A stretch of DNA of 64,000 bases. Origin: Salvia splendens (taxonomy: Eukaryota > Streptophyta > Magnoliopsida > Lamiales > Lamiaceae). The DNA is taken from positions 22,998,188 through 23,062,187 of the forward strand of contig NC_056053.1 of assembly GCF_004379255.2 (NCBI RefSeq), in the 5' to 3' direction. This document shows positions 19,730 through 32,598 of this stretch, in pieces. Each line of letters starts with the position of its first letter. The first letter of the stretch is position 1. Under the pieces are notes generated by a model. The model ran no database searches, was not told where the DNA came from, and was given only the letters and a program-made list of their open reading frames with translations. Position numbers and translations under genes: made by a program.

Positions 19730-22626
19730 TCACTCCAGCAGCCGTCTGTGTTTGCACCACGCGATGGCAATCACGTACAGGAAGACAGTGCCGGCTGAGC
19801 CACCTCCAACAGTCCACAAAAACCTCGTCATCCCATGCACTTCGTCTTTGAAAAGTTTGATGCTGATGTTCATACCGAAAATCCCAGCAACCACCACAAA
19901 CGCACTCACCACAAGGGTTGCTGTTGTCAACATAACCCCCATCTGAAGAAGATGATTTTGTTTGTCGTCAAGCATAATATTGATGTAATCCTCTGTATCA
20001 TCGACGTACTCCCTCAGCTTCATAGAAGACGATAACTTGTTAAGAAAGGAGAAATAATATTCCGAATTTGAATGCCAAGTTGAAAGATGCGTGTGACATA
20101 CAGTGGATAACTTATTGAGTGTACCGTCTATCTGAACAAAATACGCTTCCAAGAGCATTTCTAGCTCTTCCACATCGAGCTTATTGCTTATGGCACTATG
20201 CGTACTAGTATGGGTTCCGTGACTGCGTCTGCTTGGGGCGTTAGGGCCGTCAAACAAGGCCTCTTCACTGGTAATGTTCCGGTGGCCAACATAAGCACTC
20301 TCAGTGCCCTCCAATATTTCAGCAGGTGTCCTGAAACGGTGTTAGTAATGTTGTAGGTGAAGTATTTGTAGGAAGACACAGGTGTAACATGCCTGTCATC
20401 CATGTCAGCCTCGTCCAGGTCATCTTGCTCTTCTACAGTAGAAACAGAAGACGATGCAAGCTGTCCATCTAGTTTGTCTGTTAGATACATCTCCGCCATA
20501 TCATCATCGTCATCCAGCAAATGCTCTAGCTCATCCCTCACCTGATAAACCGTAACAGAATGACTCGATGGAAGAGAAATATCGTAATGCAACACAGTAT
20601 ACTTAGCTATACTACTGTGTATGGGAATACCTAACAACAAGGAACTTTTATTTTTTCAATCATTTATGTTGAGCTCTAGGGTTATTGAGGCAAGATAAAC
20701 ACATAATGAACTAAGACAGTTGAAGAATAATATATTTTGAAACATAACATTAATAAAAAACATGTATCTCCTTTTCCAAGACTAACACAAACACAAATTC
20801 ATAAAAACTTCATCTCAGAGTCCAACAGAAAACTCATAACAGAAAAGGATAACGCAAATTACTCCACTCAACCTTTTGCACGCGGCCAGTTATAGCAACC
20901 AGGCGACTTTTAATCTGTCTGACTCGTTCCAAATTGAGAGTACTAATTTTTGAAGTAAGTTTATCCAGTGCTGGATGAGCTTCTTGCTCCAGTGTCCTTG
21001 CCTAGCTTGAGATACAAGAGGAAAAAAATGAACTGCAGAACAAAGACTACGACATATTGGATTTCGATAACAGAAAAATTAACAATAGAGTTTTCAAACC
21101 TCATTGTCCAAGCAACTGCAAGCAGCCTCAAGGCATGCCTCCAATGCAACAAACTCAAAAGGGAGCAGCTTCGGACCATCTCGATTCTCCCCAAGTTGTT
21201 CTTTTCCATCTGCCTTCTCTCCCTCTTCTTTATTAGGAAAGTTTTTGGAGCTATCTGGAGGACTTGCGGGCATTGAGTGAGGCCCTTCCAAATCATACAA
21301 GTTTGTCCAGTTTGCATTCTCGCCATCCCCAGCTTCCTTAACCACCATTACCACACCTCATTCAGATATGTGAAGCTAAGATGTGGAATAAGCACTGTCC
21401 AAAATTATACTTTCATACAGTGCCAAAGAAAAATAGGGCATCGTGAAATATCTTTACAATTAGACAGTAATTTTCAGCTAATATAAGCTCATCACAATTC
21501 ACGATTAAGCATTACTTATATCTCTATCACAAGGAAATATGCAATCCTAGCCCTTTTCACTGAATATAAATCAAGCAAGTTATCTCAAATCATTGAAACA
21601 AGAGCTAATATGCAGGAAAATACACAAAATATAGGCTAATTAATATCTTCACCACCAACTTAATTTGAATAGGTGGAAAAGTACATTGTGTAGACAATTT
21701 CCCATGATCAAGTATTCTATTATGACAAAGTTCAATCCTATGTGATGACATGACAAAAATTCTTATTGAAATATGTCATTTGAATTTTTTGTAATTTTCA
21801 ACGAAACTTCTTCGTTTGGGTGTTTAACATTTTGTCATGCCACCACAGACCAAGACACATCGTTTTGGACATTCCATCGTGTCACCTTAGATTCAATTTG
21901 GGAGAAATTCGATGTTATGGAAAACTGGTATCAGTATCACACTAGAAGTTTGTGTTTCTACCCCACATTCAAATTTGATGGTGAAGAACTGAATTGACAG
22001 ATAATTGGTGTGTTTTTCTGCCATTAATCCTTGAAACAATCAAGAGCTTTAGATATCAGTTTCCTATCCAGTAACAATAAATTAGTCTATGCAAGTAATC
22101 ACACTTAATCATCGTAATTCACAATTGCAAAAAGGATTTAATCAAATTGATTAATTCCACTAGATAATAACCAACTAGTATAGTAGATGCAAACCTGAGC
22201 TTTGACGGCTTGATGATGGCGAAGAATCCTCCTCTGAAGCTCGTCAACAAAGGGAATCACAGAAGGATCCTTGGAATTGAGCAGGAAAACCTCCTGCGCC
22301 GTAATGATCGCCTTAATATGCTCCAGATTGATCACAATCGCCCGCTCACGGCCGAGGACGGTGGAGGGGTAGGAGAGGAGCGGGTCGAGGATCCGGAGAT
22401 CGCGGGCCGGCAGCCCGGTCCGCCGCATGATGGCGTGCTTCCCGACCTCCACGACGTTGTGGTGCCCCGTGGAGTCGAGGAGCAGCCACGACCGCACTCC
22501 CACCGCCTTCTTCCGGAGCGCGCCGGCGAGGCCGACGGCGGCCGGGCGGAGGAGGGGCTCGCCGCTTCCGTCGTCATCCGGCGCGGCGGCTACTTGGTTC
22601 GGCGGCTGGAGCGTGGCTGCGCGCAT
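19730..22626 (-). CDS. MRS2: MRS2/MGT-type (CorA superfamily) magnesium transporter, six exons
   Basis: Exons: 22626-22195, 21336-21100, 21001-20873, 20541-20393, 20330-20102, 20017-19730; 487 residues. All splice phases agree. The protein has the MRS2 core (A-R-D-L-R-I-L-D, S-T-V-L-G-R-E-R-A-I-V, L-T-S-K-I-S-T-L-N-L-E-R-V-R), an acidic D-D-D-D-D-M-A-E-M-Y-L segment and the signature G-M-N at residues 440-442. That motif ends the first membrane helix (about 421-439); a second helix lies at about 458-480. The family forms pentameric Mg2+ channels in cellular membranes. The exon 4 donor is probably GC (a GC-AG intron, 20331-20392). The exon 2 acceptor at 21337 is the least certain border. The last intron is 84 nt and stop-free. 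Which MRS2 subgroup it belongs to is not certain; it looks nearest MRS2-1/-5. Confidence 0.9.
20018..20101 (-). other. 84-nt stop-free in-frame intron of MRS2
   Basis: The donor is GTATGT and the acceptor is ATGAAG. The length is 28 codons with no stop. Removing it joins N-K-L-S-T directly to L-R-E-Y-V-D-D, the normal family sequence. Retaining it would insert 28 residues rich in Ser, His and Phe just before the first membrane helix. It behaves like a potential exitron. Confidence 0.75.
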
Positions 22627-25517
22627 CGATTCGGCGGATTTGGTGAGGGATTGGGATCGGAAATTTTGGGGATTTTGTGATGATTGTGAGATTTTTTAGA
22701 AGGTTGTGAGATTTCTGTCGAACACATCAAAATCATGTGATTCCTCCACTAACGATGCTAATCGGATCAACTCGCTCGAGTTTAGGCCCAATAATTTTAG
22801 CGAGTTTTGGGCCCAACAACTTTAGTGAGTTTTGGGCCGCTAATTTACTAAAGTTATCGGCCTATTCGATCAATGTCATAACTTTTTCGACTTATAAATT
22901 GTCAATGTTAACTTTATATTTTTGGATTTCAGACTAAGCTGTTGGGCTAAAAAAAGTTTACTTTTAATTCATCTATTATAATAAATTATAGCACAAAATT
23001 TCTCAAATAATTATCATTTTAAAATTTGTACATATAATTTTGTGAGGACAAGCATAAGAGTAAATAAAACAAACTAAGATAATGAGTATAACATTCAAAC
23101 AATGTATTAAAATATATTTTGGCGTATATTTGAAATAATAATTTCTTTTATTAATTTTTTTAGTTTTGAAAATTGATTAATGTTGATAATTAAATAATGG
23201 GGAATCGTTCGTTTAAGGTATACCTTATGAGGCTCGAGTACTTTCAGGTCAGTCCTATTTGATTGTGGATTATCGAATTTTGCTTATCCGTATTATAAAT
23301 TTTTAGCCACAATCCTATTAAATTATCGGCTATTTTGACCATCCCACGAGTTTGAGTTGAATTGATAAAGTTATTGTAATATAGTTAAGAATAAATTCCA
23401 ACTCATTAAATAGACAAACATGTCAAAGATGGAAGGGACCTAACTTTTGTACACTGACCAGAATGGAAAAGCATTAATATTGGTCATGGATGAAAATATT
23501 ATTAGGAAATGATAATTGCCAATGACTTATTTTGTCTGTCATTACTTATTTTATTTTGTTATTTTAGTATATCCGTTATTACCTAGTTTTATTTTACATT
23601 TTAAACAAGGTACACATTTTAAATGTATGATGGAGTATATCTCAAAACTTGATTCATTGTATAGCTCACTTTTCTGGTTAAGATAACACATTTTCTAGTT
23701 TGTACTAACAAATTAAACTTCGTTTAAAATTTTAGATTATAGGCACATCTTATTGACATGTGACAAACACATTTCAATCATCTTCCTACATTTTAGTTGC
23801 AGCAGTTCAAAGATAAGATTTTATTTAGCATGACACTAAAGCATGACTGCATGAGTAGCTTGCAATGATATCAAATCATATACACCTATTATTATTATTA
23901 TTTGATCAACACTAATTTGACTTTGTTAGTTTAGTAATGAATGGAGTCAGTTGTACCTAAATCAATTACAACATGAATCGTTAATCGTTATGAATCAATT
24001 AACTACTGGACTAAAGTTACGAAAATAATAAGGTATAAAAAAGCATTTAGATTTAGATTTCGAATTAGATTTGTGTTTAGTTTTGAATTTATCCGAAAAT
24101 TCATTTTCAAATGGATATAAATCCAAACAGATCTAAAATATCCAAAAAATCAGAATTTGAAAATGCAAATTTTTTATAACTAAGTCCGAAATGAACCTAA
24201 AATCCTAAATATTCAAAGAATTCCGAAAAAAATTGAAATAAATATTTAATTAGGTTAGGAGTATTTAAATAAAATTTAATATATTATAAATATGATTCAA
24301 ATGTTAGAATATTTAGATTTAAAAGACAATGTGAATCTTCTAAAACTTGAAAAAAAAATCTGATCTAAAAATCAAAACTGTAATTCAGTTTTTTTTATTG
24401 CTATTTTGATGGGCTGAGACTCGTAGCCTACAACTATGGTGTAGCTCTTAAGCCCAATATATAAAACATTGGTATGAAAGCCCAATTTGATTGGTGCAGT
24501 TGGCCCAATAATATGTATTTGACTTAAATAGGTTGCAATAATTTTCATATCTAATTTCTTTTTCCCTTTTCTCCATTACTGTCATTTTAAAAAATACTAT
24601 ATATATCAAAATATATTTACATTCGATTGATATTTAACTATAGATACTATAATTTCAATTTCAATATATTCAAATTAATTCATCCAATAACCAAATTATA
24701 CAATTAGACCACATATCTAAATGAAATAAAACAACAAAGTGAAAATTGAATCAAAATCATCTTCATTAAATAAATATTATTTTCAGATATATATTTCTTG
24801 TAGGAGTGGATTCTGCTGATAAAAAAAATGCAAGTTTAATTATGTGCATTGAAGATCCTCGTAGGAAAATGGAACAAGAAATTAATTGCAGATGGGCTGC
24901 TTTTATAAACAAACATTAAATGAATCTCGTCAGTTTTCACAAAATTAAAATGAATGTTATATTAAAAAAGGAAAAGAAAAGTAAAGAAAAGAAAAAGGTG
25001 AATCAGCCACATAAATGTTTTTTCAAATCAATATTGTTTCAGAAGTTTGGTTGGCACAAGAAATGCTGATGTTAAATGGGCATTAACTTGAATAACTATT
25101 TTAGGCTTCAAGTAGACCAGGTTACAGGTAGATAGGGAGTAGGCTCGGTACAATTGAGTAAATATTGCTATACCTAAAAAATACATTTATTATACTCCAC
25201 TAGTGGAGTATTAGTTAATTGCTAGTAAAATTACAAAATGTGATTAAATACTAGTCTGTTTTATATATATATATCTAAATTGTGTTGATTAAGAATGATG
25301 AATGTGTGGAGTTCCGAATAAAATGATCTTCCAAGGTCTTGTGCTTGAGAAAAAAATTTGACAACTAAGATTATGCAAAGGATATTGGCACCCGAAATTT
25401 CACTTTTCAACGTAGATTTTGGATGAGAATTGATCCAATTCTTGAAGGCCTTAATCCAAGTGATTTTTCTTAATGGGTTGTTTGGTTTTTTAAGTTGGCT
25501 TTCTCCTAGTTTCATAC
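22627..25517. other. Intergenic DNA, no gene seen
   Basis: The first 250 bp upstream of MRS2 contain three 'AGTTTTGGGCC'-like blocks with GGCCCA motifs (about 22770-22845) and may be its promoter. The rest is AT-rich with no coding signal. Confidence 0.5.
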
Positions 25518-27197
25518 CAGTGGCGGATCCAGGATTAAAAAACGGAGGGGGCGGAATAAAATAATGAAATATTAAATAATAAAATATTAAATATAATACT
25601 TCAATATGTTTTTTTAGCAAAATGAAAGTCTATTACAATTCAAGTAGCTCTAGCATCTGTTAACCGAGACAACTGATTTCTACGGGTATCCATATCTTGA
25701 AAACGTTTCAAGATTCTTTCATTAGAAACACTAGCAAAGATGGATTCTATCCTTGCTTTGTTGTGTGCACTACTTTTATCCCCAACATGTGCCTTGAATT
25801 TTTCTAGTGCTTTTTTCCAATTAGAAAAACCACAACTAGTGAAGGCTTCATCTCCCGGTGCCACATAACCATGCTTGAAAAGAAAACAGTAAAAGCAATA
25901 TGCGGCATGTTTCGATTCACTATATTCTAGCCAATCATAATCTTTGTACCAAACATCTCTAAAACTCCTATTATCTTTTCCTTGACGCGTTTTTTGAAAA
26001 ATATTACCCTTTGGTTGACAAGGGCCTTTTGCTACATATTCTCTACGAATACGATCCCGGATATTCACACCATATTCTGCAATTGGTTTTCGCAAACCAG
26101 GATCAGCCTTGATTTCACTTTCATTTATATCATCATTCTCCATCAAATTTTCTTCAGCAATATGTGCTTCTAGTTCTGGACAAGAATCCAAAAATCTTAG
26201 TCTTTTTCCAAAATATTTCTCCATACCTAATGAAACAAAAAAGGTATAATTATAAAATATTATAATAAAGTAACTATCATTTACTCACTTTATACTATCC
26301 ATGGGACCACACTTTGTCATTAGCATTTACCACATGCCACATGGAACCCACTCAATGTTTTATATATACACCACTAATCTTCTAAGCTACTTTTTTTTCC
26401 TATTCCAAAAGGAAAATATTTAATCTTTCCTCAATGGCTAAATGCCTAAATCTACAAATTAAAAGACATGAATTTGAATTTTAAAACACAACACACCTTC
26501 GAATTATACCTGATAACCTGAACTTGAGCTTTAATTATCAAAGTATCAGCATCAATAAACCCATCCAGCACCTACACCTTTGATAGAAGCTTTAATTATC
26601 AAAGTATCAGCATCAATAATCTTCAAGTTTTGATCAAATGCGTCAATTTCAAGGTTTTGGTGGTAGAGATATAAATTATAATAGCCTTACCCGTCGAGAT
26701 CCACCGAGAGGAAGAGAGGCTAGGGTTTTGGATTGGGGATTTGTTTTGTGAAGATGAATTTGAGAGAGAAAAGGAGAGGCCGACGGATGGTCATGGGATT
26801 GGGAGGCTATTTTCTAATTGGACCCTCCTCCTCATTTGATTGAAGTTGGGCCAGTTAATTAATCTGGGCACTCTTTTAAAATGCTAAATGGGCTTTTAGT
26901 AGTGTTAACATAACACTCAGTGGGACTTTTAGTAGTCCAAGTAAGTATTCCAAAGTACTTAATTAAAAAGGTAGATACGATTGGGCTTTTAGTTCTTTTT
27001 TAATTGGGCTTGAGTTGAGTTTTAAAATTTTATTTCAATTGAGCTTGGGAGATAATGGTTATTTTTTTTCGGTCAACGGAGCAACGTCGGAGACAACGGA
27101 GGGGGCGGATATGGAAAATATACATCCGAGATAAGGGAAAATTAGTCGCGTGGAGGGGGCGACCGCCCCCTCCTGCCCCCCCCTGGATCCGCCACTG
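25518..27197 (-). mobile_element. Non-autonomous hAT transposon with a transposase 5' remnant
   Basis: Terminal inverted repeats CAGTGGCGGATCCAGG at the left and CCTGGATCCGCCACTG at the right are perfect over 16 bp, with a perfect 8-bp target duplication TTTCATAC (25510-25517 and 27198-27205). Length is 1680 bp. It encodes only the N-terminal zinc-finger part of a hAT transposase. A 30-bp block (GCTTTAATTATCAAAGTATC...) is duplicated at about 26530 and 26590. Confidence 0.94.
25640..26224 (-). CDS. Truncated hAT transposase, TTF-type zinc-finger part only
   Basis: A 194-residue ORF starts at ATG 26224; a possible AG acceptor (CATTAG) lies directly before the start. It contains the TTF-type zinc-finger region seen at the N terminus of ZMYM1-like hAT transposases: W-Y-K-D-Y-x-W-L-E-Y-S, C-F-Y-C-F-L-F, then W-K-K-A and H-V-G-x-x-S-S-A-H. 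The RNase H-like catalytic core with its DDE residues and the C-terminal hAT dimerisation domain are absent; the frame ends about 120 bp before the left terminal repeat. It is a deletion derivative. It could still bind transposon ends, but not catalyse. Confidence 0.85.
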   Translation of the reverse strand: MEKYFGKRLRFLDSCPELEAHIAEENLMENDDINESEIKADPGLRKPIAEYGVNIRDRIRREYVAKGPCQPKGNIFQKTRQGKDNRSFRDVWYKDYDWLEYSESKHAAYCFYCFLFKHGYVAPGDEAFTSCGFSNWKKALEKFKAHVGDKSSAHNKARIESIFASVSNERILKRFQDMDTRRNQLSRLTDARAT

Positions 27198-27639
27198 TTT
27201 CATACTATGTCTTAGTGTGATGACCTTGTTAGCTTTTGGGTACCCGTTGGTTGCCTTTCGTTGTTGCCATTGAGGGAGTTGGCTAGCTTGGATAGCTTTT
27301 GTACTTAGTTTTGCCGCCTAGTAAACTTATGCTCGATACACATGGTTTGAGCCTTTTTTCTTTTATCAGACAAAAAGAATAATGAACGTGTTATACATAA
27401 CAAGGCTTGGTATGCATACTCGAGTAACTCGCCCCCGGTATACTCCTTCAGTCGATAAATAGCCCTTCATGTCCAACGCGTACACTCACGAGCTCACAAA
27501 GTACAACATATAGGTTTTTCTTCCAAGGAACTCATACATAAGTGGACTTTAATGAGTACCTTCTGAGCTCCTAGTGAGCACATATAAATCCATTTTAGTT
27601 AGCATTTAGAGAGCACAAACAATTGAGTAGGAGGAGGAT

Positions 27640-27975
27640 AACATTATGAGAACTTACCGAGCATACACAATTACACACGCACGATAAATTAACGAGCATC
27701 AATGTCCTCGGTATTTTGCTCGGTCTGTTTTGGCCCCAAAAAAGGTCTTGGACACGATTACAAGAGGTCACCGAGCACCAAATGCTCAATGACTTATTTA
27801 ACTTTTTAAAAATATATCAAATTAATTTTACCGAGCACCTAAATGCTCAGTAAATTTTTTTCTATTTTTTTTTTGTTTTACCTAACATGGTGATGCTCGG
27901 TAATGTATTTATTTTTTTATAAACAAACTAAATTACTTTTACCGAGCATATAGTTGCTTGGTAAGTGGTGCGTTA
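27640..27975. repeat. Degenerate array of ACCGAGCA / TGCTCGGT motifs
   Basis: The motif ACCGAGCA and its complement TGCTCGGT, or one-base variants, recur about every 30-70 bp (near 27657, 27693, 27719, 27771, 27829, 27893, 27939). Pairs face each other around short spacers. Outside this zone the motif is rare here. Confidence 0.5.
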
Positions 27976-27979
27976 TATT

Positions 27980-28154
27980 GCTAATTTTTTAAGTTGTTAA
28001 CTCTGTCAACTCATCGACGCAGTGTATTAAAAATGTCAATACAATATATTGAAATGTCAACAAAATTATGTGTTGACATATTGATTTCATCGTGTTGACA
28101 TTTTAATGCGCTGCGTTGATGAATTAACAGAGTTGACAACTTAAGAAAGTTAGC
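27980..28154. repeat. Foldback element, 175 bp
   Basis: The left arm (GCTAATTTTTTAAGTTGTTA and following) pairs with the right arm (ending GACAACTTAAGAAAGTTAGC) over about 65 bp with few mismatches. The arms include ATGTCAA/TTGACAT motifs. It could be a small MITE. It encodes nothing. Confidence 0.7.
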
Positions 28155-30256
28155 GATTGATCACATCTAATATATGTATTAAAATAAACTATTTAATTTA
28201 CCGAGCAAAATGAATTATTTTTAAAAATTATTAAATGAATTTTACAGAGATCATAAGTGTTCCATAAGTTATGTACGGAGTACTTTTTAAAAATCTGGTA
28301 AAATTCTTTTGAGTTTACTGATCATGTACTTAGATCCAAAAACTATCCAGACAAAGCATTTACAATCAAGATTTTGGTGTACTTTTAAGACATGGAAATA
28401 TATTTTTTTGGATGCTTGGCATTTGTCCTTATACAGATAGTGATTTTTGGACGATGTTCGATGAATATAGAATATTGCGTGGTTAAATATTTACTCAATT
28501 GGGATAATATACACATCCTAATAAAATAAGCACAACAAAATTTGTGTTTATGTAAAAAATTACAAAATTAAAAGTGTCAAATTACTTTGTAGTACTGAAC
28601 ACGATTTGTAAGTTGTCTTATTTTCGCTTTTAACAATGCAAAGGGCATTAATAAATAATTAAAATCTTTACCAAATAAAAAATTAATTAAAATAACTTAT
28701 CTAACGCATGGTGCACTGGTAAAATATAAGTGCCTTAAAAATTGAACCCACTTGTAACTAGCTAGCAATTAATGTAAGCTTATGGGACATCATAAACCCC
28801 ATAAATCTTAACCTTCTATGTTGGGTAATTTCATTATATTTATTTTAGATAAAAAGTTAGAGTTAGGTACAACATATCTGTCTACAAATTTTGAATGTTA
28901 CTACTATATTCATACATATCAAGATATCAATAACTCCCCAACCAATCATATTTATCTAAACGCATTAAATTGATGCTTGATGTAGAGAACTCAATAAATA
29001 GTAAATAGCCTACCTAGTTTATAGCATCCCCACACCCACGCCAAAATAAACATCAAAATATTATTAGGACTAAACTAAAAAAAGGATTATAGTATATAAC
29101 CTTAAGATTGAATGAGTTTAAGACTGATCAATAGATCCAAATTCAGATTCATATCGGTGTGGACCATTTGATAAATTGAAACAGATTATATAGACTGTGT
29201 GACACAATACTATCCAAAAGAAAATAATCTTTATACTACTATAACTAATAATCTAAGTTGTTGAAAAGTAAGAAACGCCAGATTTTGGCCGAGGAAAAAA
29301 AGGAAAAAAGTATATTATAGTAGTAGTATTTTAGAAGAGAAAAAGAGGAGAAAGCAAATATATTACTTATATTATTGCAAGGGGACTTATCTAAGTCAGG
29401 AGTGAGAAGTTTAGTTGGAGACCCATCTTTGGAGCAGAAAATTTGGTCAAAGACTCATGTTTGGATTATACACTAATTAAGTACTTATACTAATTTTTCC
29501 ATCTTAGACATCACTTGGCTAAATTGACTAAATCATATTCGTTTTTAAATTTTTTAAGAGTTGTCGACTAGTGCATCATATGAGGGCATGGTTTAGTTTT
29601 TGTTTGCTCTCGTGAGTTTTCTTTATACTTAGTTTTTGGTTTTGAGATTACTTTTATCTATTGTAGCTACATAAAAACTTTTATATTTGGATGGATGGCG
29701 TTTAATATCTATATGTCTGTTTTTTATGTCTGAATAGACAACACTCAATAATTATTTTTATTTTAGTTTTGGAGTTTCTCATTTCGTTTAAAGTTGCGGG
29801 TAAGATCACACTAGTCTTTCGTGGGTGATGGTTGACGGATAATGCGCTGATTTGTGTTGCCTGCGTGCTTCAATTTTTTGTTTCTGTAATGTTTTAAATA
29901 AAATGTTAGTTTCACTGTTTTTATGTTAATGTTTATATTTTGAGTTGCTTTATACCACTATATCTTGTTATACTTTTGGCTTGAGCCCATTCGAAAAATC
30001 TATGGTACGATGAATGAAAAGCTCGAACACATATCAGCACACGATACACCAGACAACTACAAAGATCAACTATTCTAAAAGTAAAAGATTAAACAAAATC
30101 GAACCAAGTCTAGCCAAGAGACCAACAACTCCTTCATCCTCGTTGTTTTTATTGTTCTTACTTTTTCTATAGAAACAAACTATACTACATATACATAATA
30201 GTATATCATTTGGCAGGAATATAATCAAATGCAAACTCTAAATATTGTAAAAACCC
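28155..30256. other. AT-rich intergenic DNA, no gene seen
   Basis: Scattered poly-A/T tracts and no coding or structural RNA signal that I can support. Confidence 0.5.
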
Positions 30257-30426
30257 CAAACTATGATTTGGACCATTAAAAATGTCAACAGATGACAAAA
30301 TAGTAGCAACACAAAATATCAACACAGTGTCAACGGTTGATGTTGTGTTGACACTGTATTGACATTTTCAGTTGCTACTATTTTGTCAATCTCTTGATAT
30401 TTGGTAACGGTCCAAATCATAGTTTG
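30257..30426. repeat. Foldback element, 170 bp
   Basis: The left arm starts CAAACTATGATTTGGACC and the right arm ends GGTCCAAATCATAGTTTG, an 18-bp perfect match. Pairing extends inward (GACAAAATAGTAGCAAC with GTTGCTACTATTTTGTC). The centre has TGTTGACA/TGTCAACA motifs like the 27980 element. Confidence 0.8.
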
Positions 30427-32217
30427 AAATTTGTACCATATATGAGTTTGCATTTTATCACTACCCTAATATATCATAATAATTTGTAACAATCATGATT
30501 AAAATGATACTATATATGTATGTTTACATAAATGGTCCTAAGTCACAAGTCTACACATTCCAACACCTGTTAATGAGTAAGTGCATAATTTAATAAACCA
30601 ATGCACCGCAACAAACATTGAAATTTACTGCATTTATGAATCATAGTTAATTTGTCACGTACAATCGACGACACATTAATTTAGATCTAAATTCTGGACC
30701 ACTTTAACCATTTCTTAGTTAGCAGCCGGCTTTCTAATACTGACATTTTATCTATAGATTTGTCTTTTATTCTGTAAATAAACATTTGACTTACATGAAG
30801 CCTATACATATAAATTTGCAATCCAAATAGTCTACATTTTATTACAGTATATCTCTATTTTTGGCACTTTTTTCAAACTTCCAACCCCATGAGAATATAG
30901 TTTTCCAAACAAAAAAAATATAAAACTCCAAAAACTTTAGTAATTTTTTTTTTCCATTTTATAGATTTAGAGTCTGATGGTACCATATAAGTCACGAGGC
31001 CGTACCTCGTCAGACAATTCAGTTAAGTAGGGTATTTCATTATATAATCAGTTGAAAATTCAATAATCCAATAATAGTACTAATTCTCTAGGTATATCCG
31101 TATAGACTATAGAGCATACAACAGTGTGAGTTGCCCCACTTTGGCGCAGCAAGGGAGAGAGCCGTGGCGAGGCGTGTTGCACTCGCATCTCTCGGCCAAT
31201 CGCAGCATGAGTATAACGTATACGCTAAACGAGTGACGCGACTAAGCGCGCATTTGAGGAGGTTTTAAATTTTAGATAAATAAAAAGGGGTAATTCGGTT
31301 TTAAAAAAAATAAAAACAAAATTAAATAAGAACTTCTTAGAAATTCAAATGTTGGTAGTTTAAACTACGGTGAAAGATCATATTTATAACTCTTCAATAT
31401 TATCGATGGTGAGTGACTTAAAAAAAAGAATTACTATTCATCTTAATTAATGTATTCAATTAATACAAAAAAAACCTAGTAGCCTATTGATGGAAGAGGT
31501 TTCTCAAGGGGACACCATATTGATAATTTGAGCGACATTAGGAATTGGTCCGGATAAATAAGCACACAAATAGGTAGGTTAGCTTTGAATTGGGTATGTT
31601 GCTTTGTTTCTGGGTCTGCTTTGATGCTGGATGTGGCATGTCTTGGCTTTGTTTTGATCCTTTGTTGTTGTCCCCTTGCATGAGCTTCTACTCTTCTTAG
31701 CTTGGATTGGATTGGTTGAAATATAGTTAGTAGAAATTAGTACCTACTTTAGTAGAGAGAGTAACTTATTATAAGTAGACTAATTTTGGTGAATAATTTT
31801 GATGTATTCACCGAAATGAAAAAAAAAATATGACTATTTTTCATGGACGAATATAGTATATACCTAAACTTCGAATTACTAGAGGGTTCAGCCCATATGT
31901 ATTCCCCATCATGCCCACTATACAAAAATAAATAGATTTGTAATTAAATTACAGTTTTTAATCCTTTTTAATTAGTTCATGTAAATATTTGAAATTCCAA
32001 TTTGCAAAATCGGACACCTTTCTAACACACATAATATGTGCATTGCAAGCGCACACACATAATATGCACATAGCATGAGCATGCACGTAATATGCACATT
32101 GGACACACACATTGCGCATACGCACAACATACACTCTCGCATAAATAAGTCAAAATACATTCAAAAATAATATGGAGATACATAATACACATAAATAATT
32201 TTTTAAAAATAATAATA
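30427..32217. other. AT-rich intergenic DNA, no gene seen
   Basis: A GC-richer patch at about 31125-31250 and a low-complexity CA/TGCACAT-rich stretch at 32020-32150 stand out. Neither has coding features. Confidence 0.5.
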
Positions 32218-32464
32218 CCTCCGTCCCTGAAAATTTGTCTCATTTTTCCATTTTCGTCCGTCCCCCAAAATTTGTCTCATTTCACTTTTTACCATTTTTG
32301 GTAGTGGACCTCATATTCCACTAACTCATTTCTACTCACATTTTATTATAAAACTAATATATAAAAGTAGGACTCACAATCCACTAACTATTTCAACTCA
32401 CTTTCCATTACATTTCTTAAAACCCGTGTCGGGTCAAAGTGGGACAAATTTTTGGGGACGGAGG
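32218..32464. mobile_element. Stowaway-like MITE
   Basis: The ends CCTCCGTCCC and GGGGACGGAGG are inverted and flanked by TA dinucleotides (32216-32217 and 32465-32466). 247 bp, non-coding, Tc1/mariner-type. Confidence 0.8.
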
Positions 32465-32598
32465 TAGTATTAAGTTAAAAGTTAATATCAAATTTTGGTT
32501 AATTTTTTGTCATACCAAACAAAGAATTTAGAATCGATATATAATTTTATATCTATTAAATAATTGATTAGAAATTGAATTAAAATATTATAACTTCA

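Noticed and set aside
32022..32243. Minus-strand Cys-rich ORF (C-V-C-A-M-C pattern)
   Set aside because: It comes from a CA/TGCACAT low-complexity stretch, not a metallothionein-like gene.
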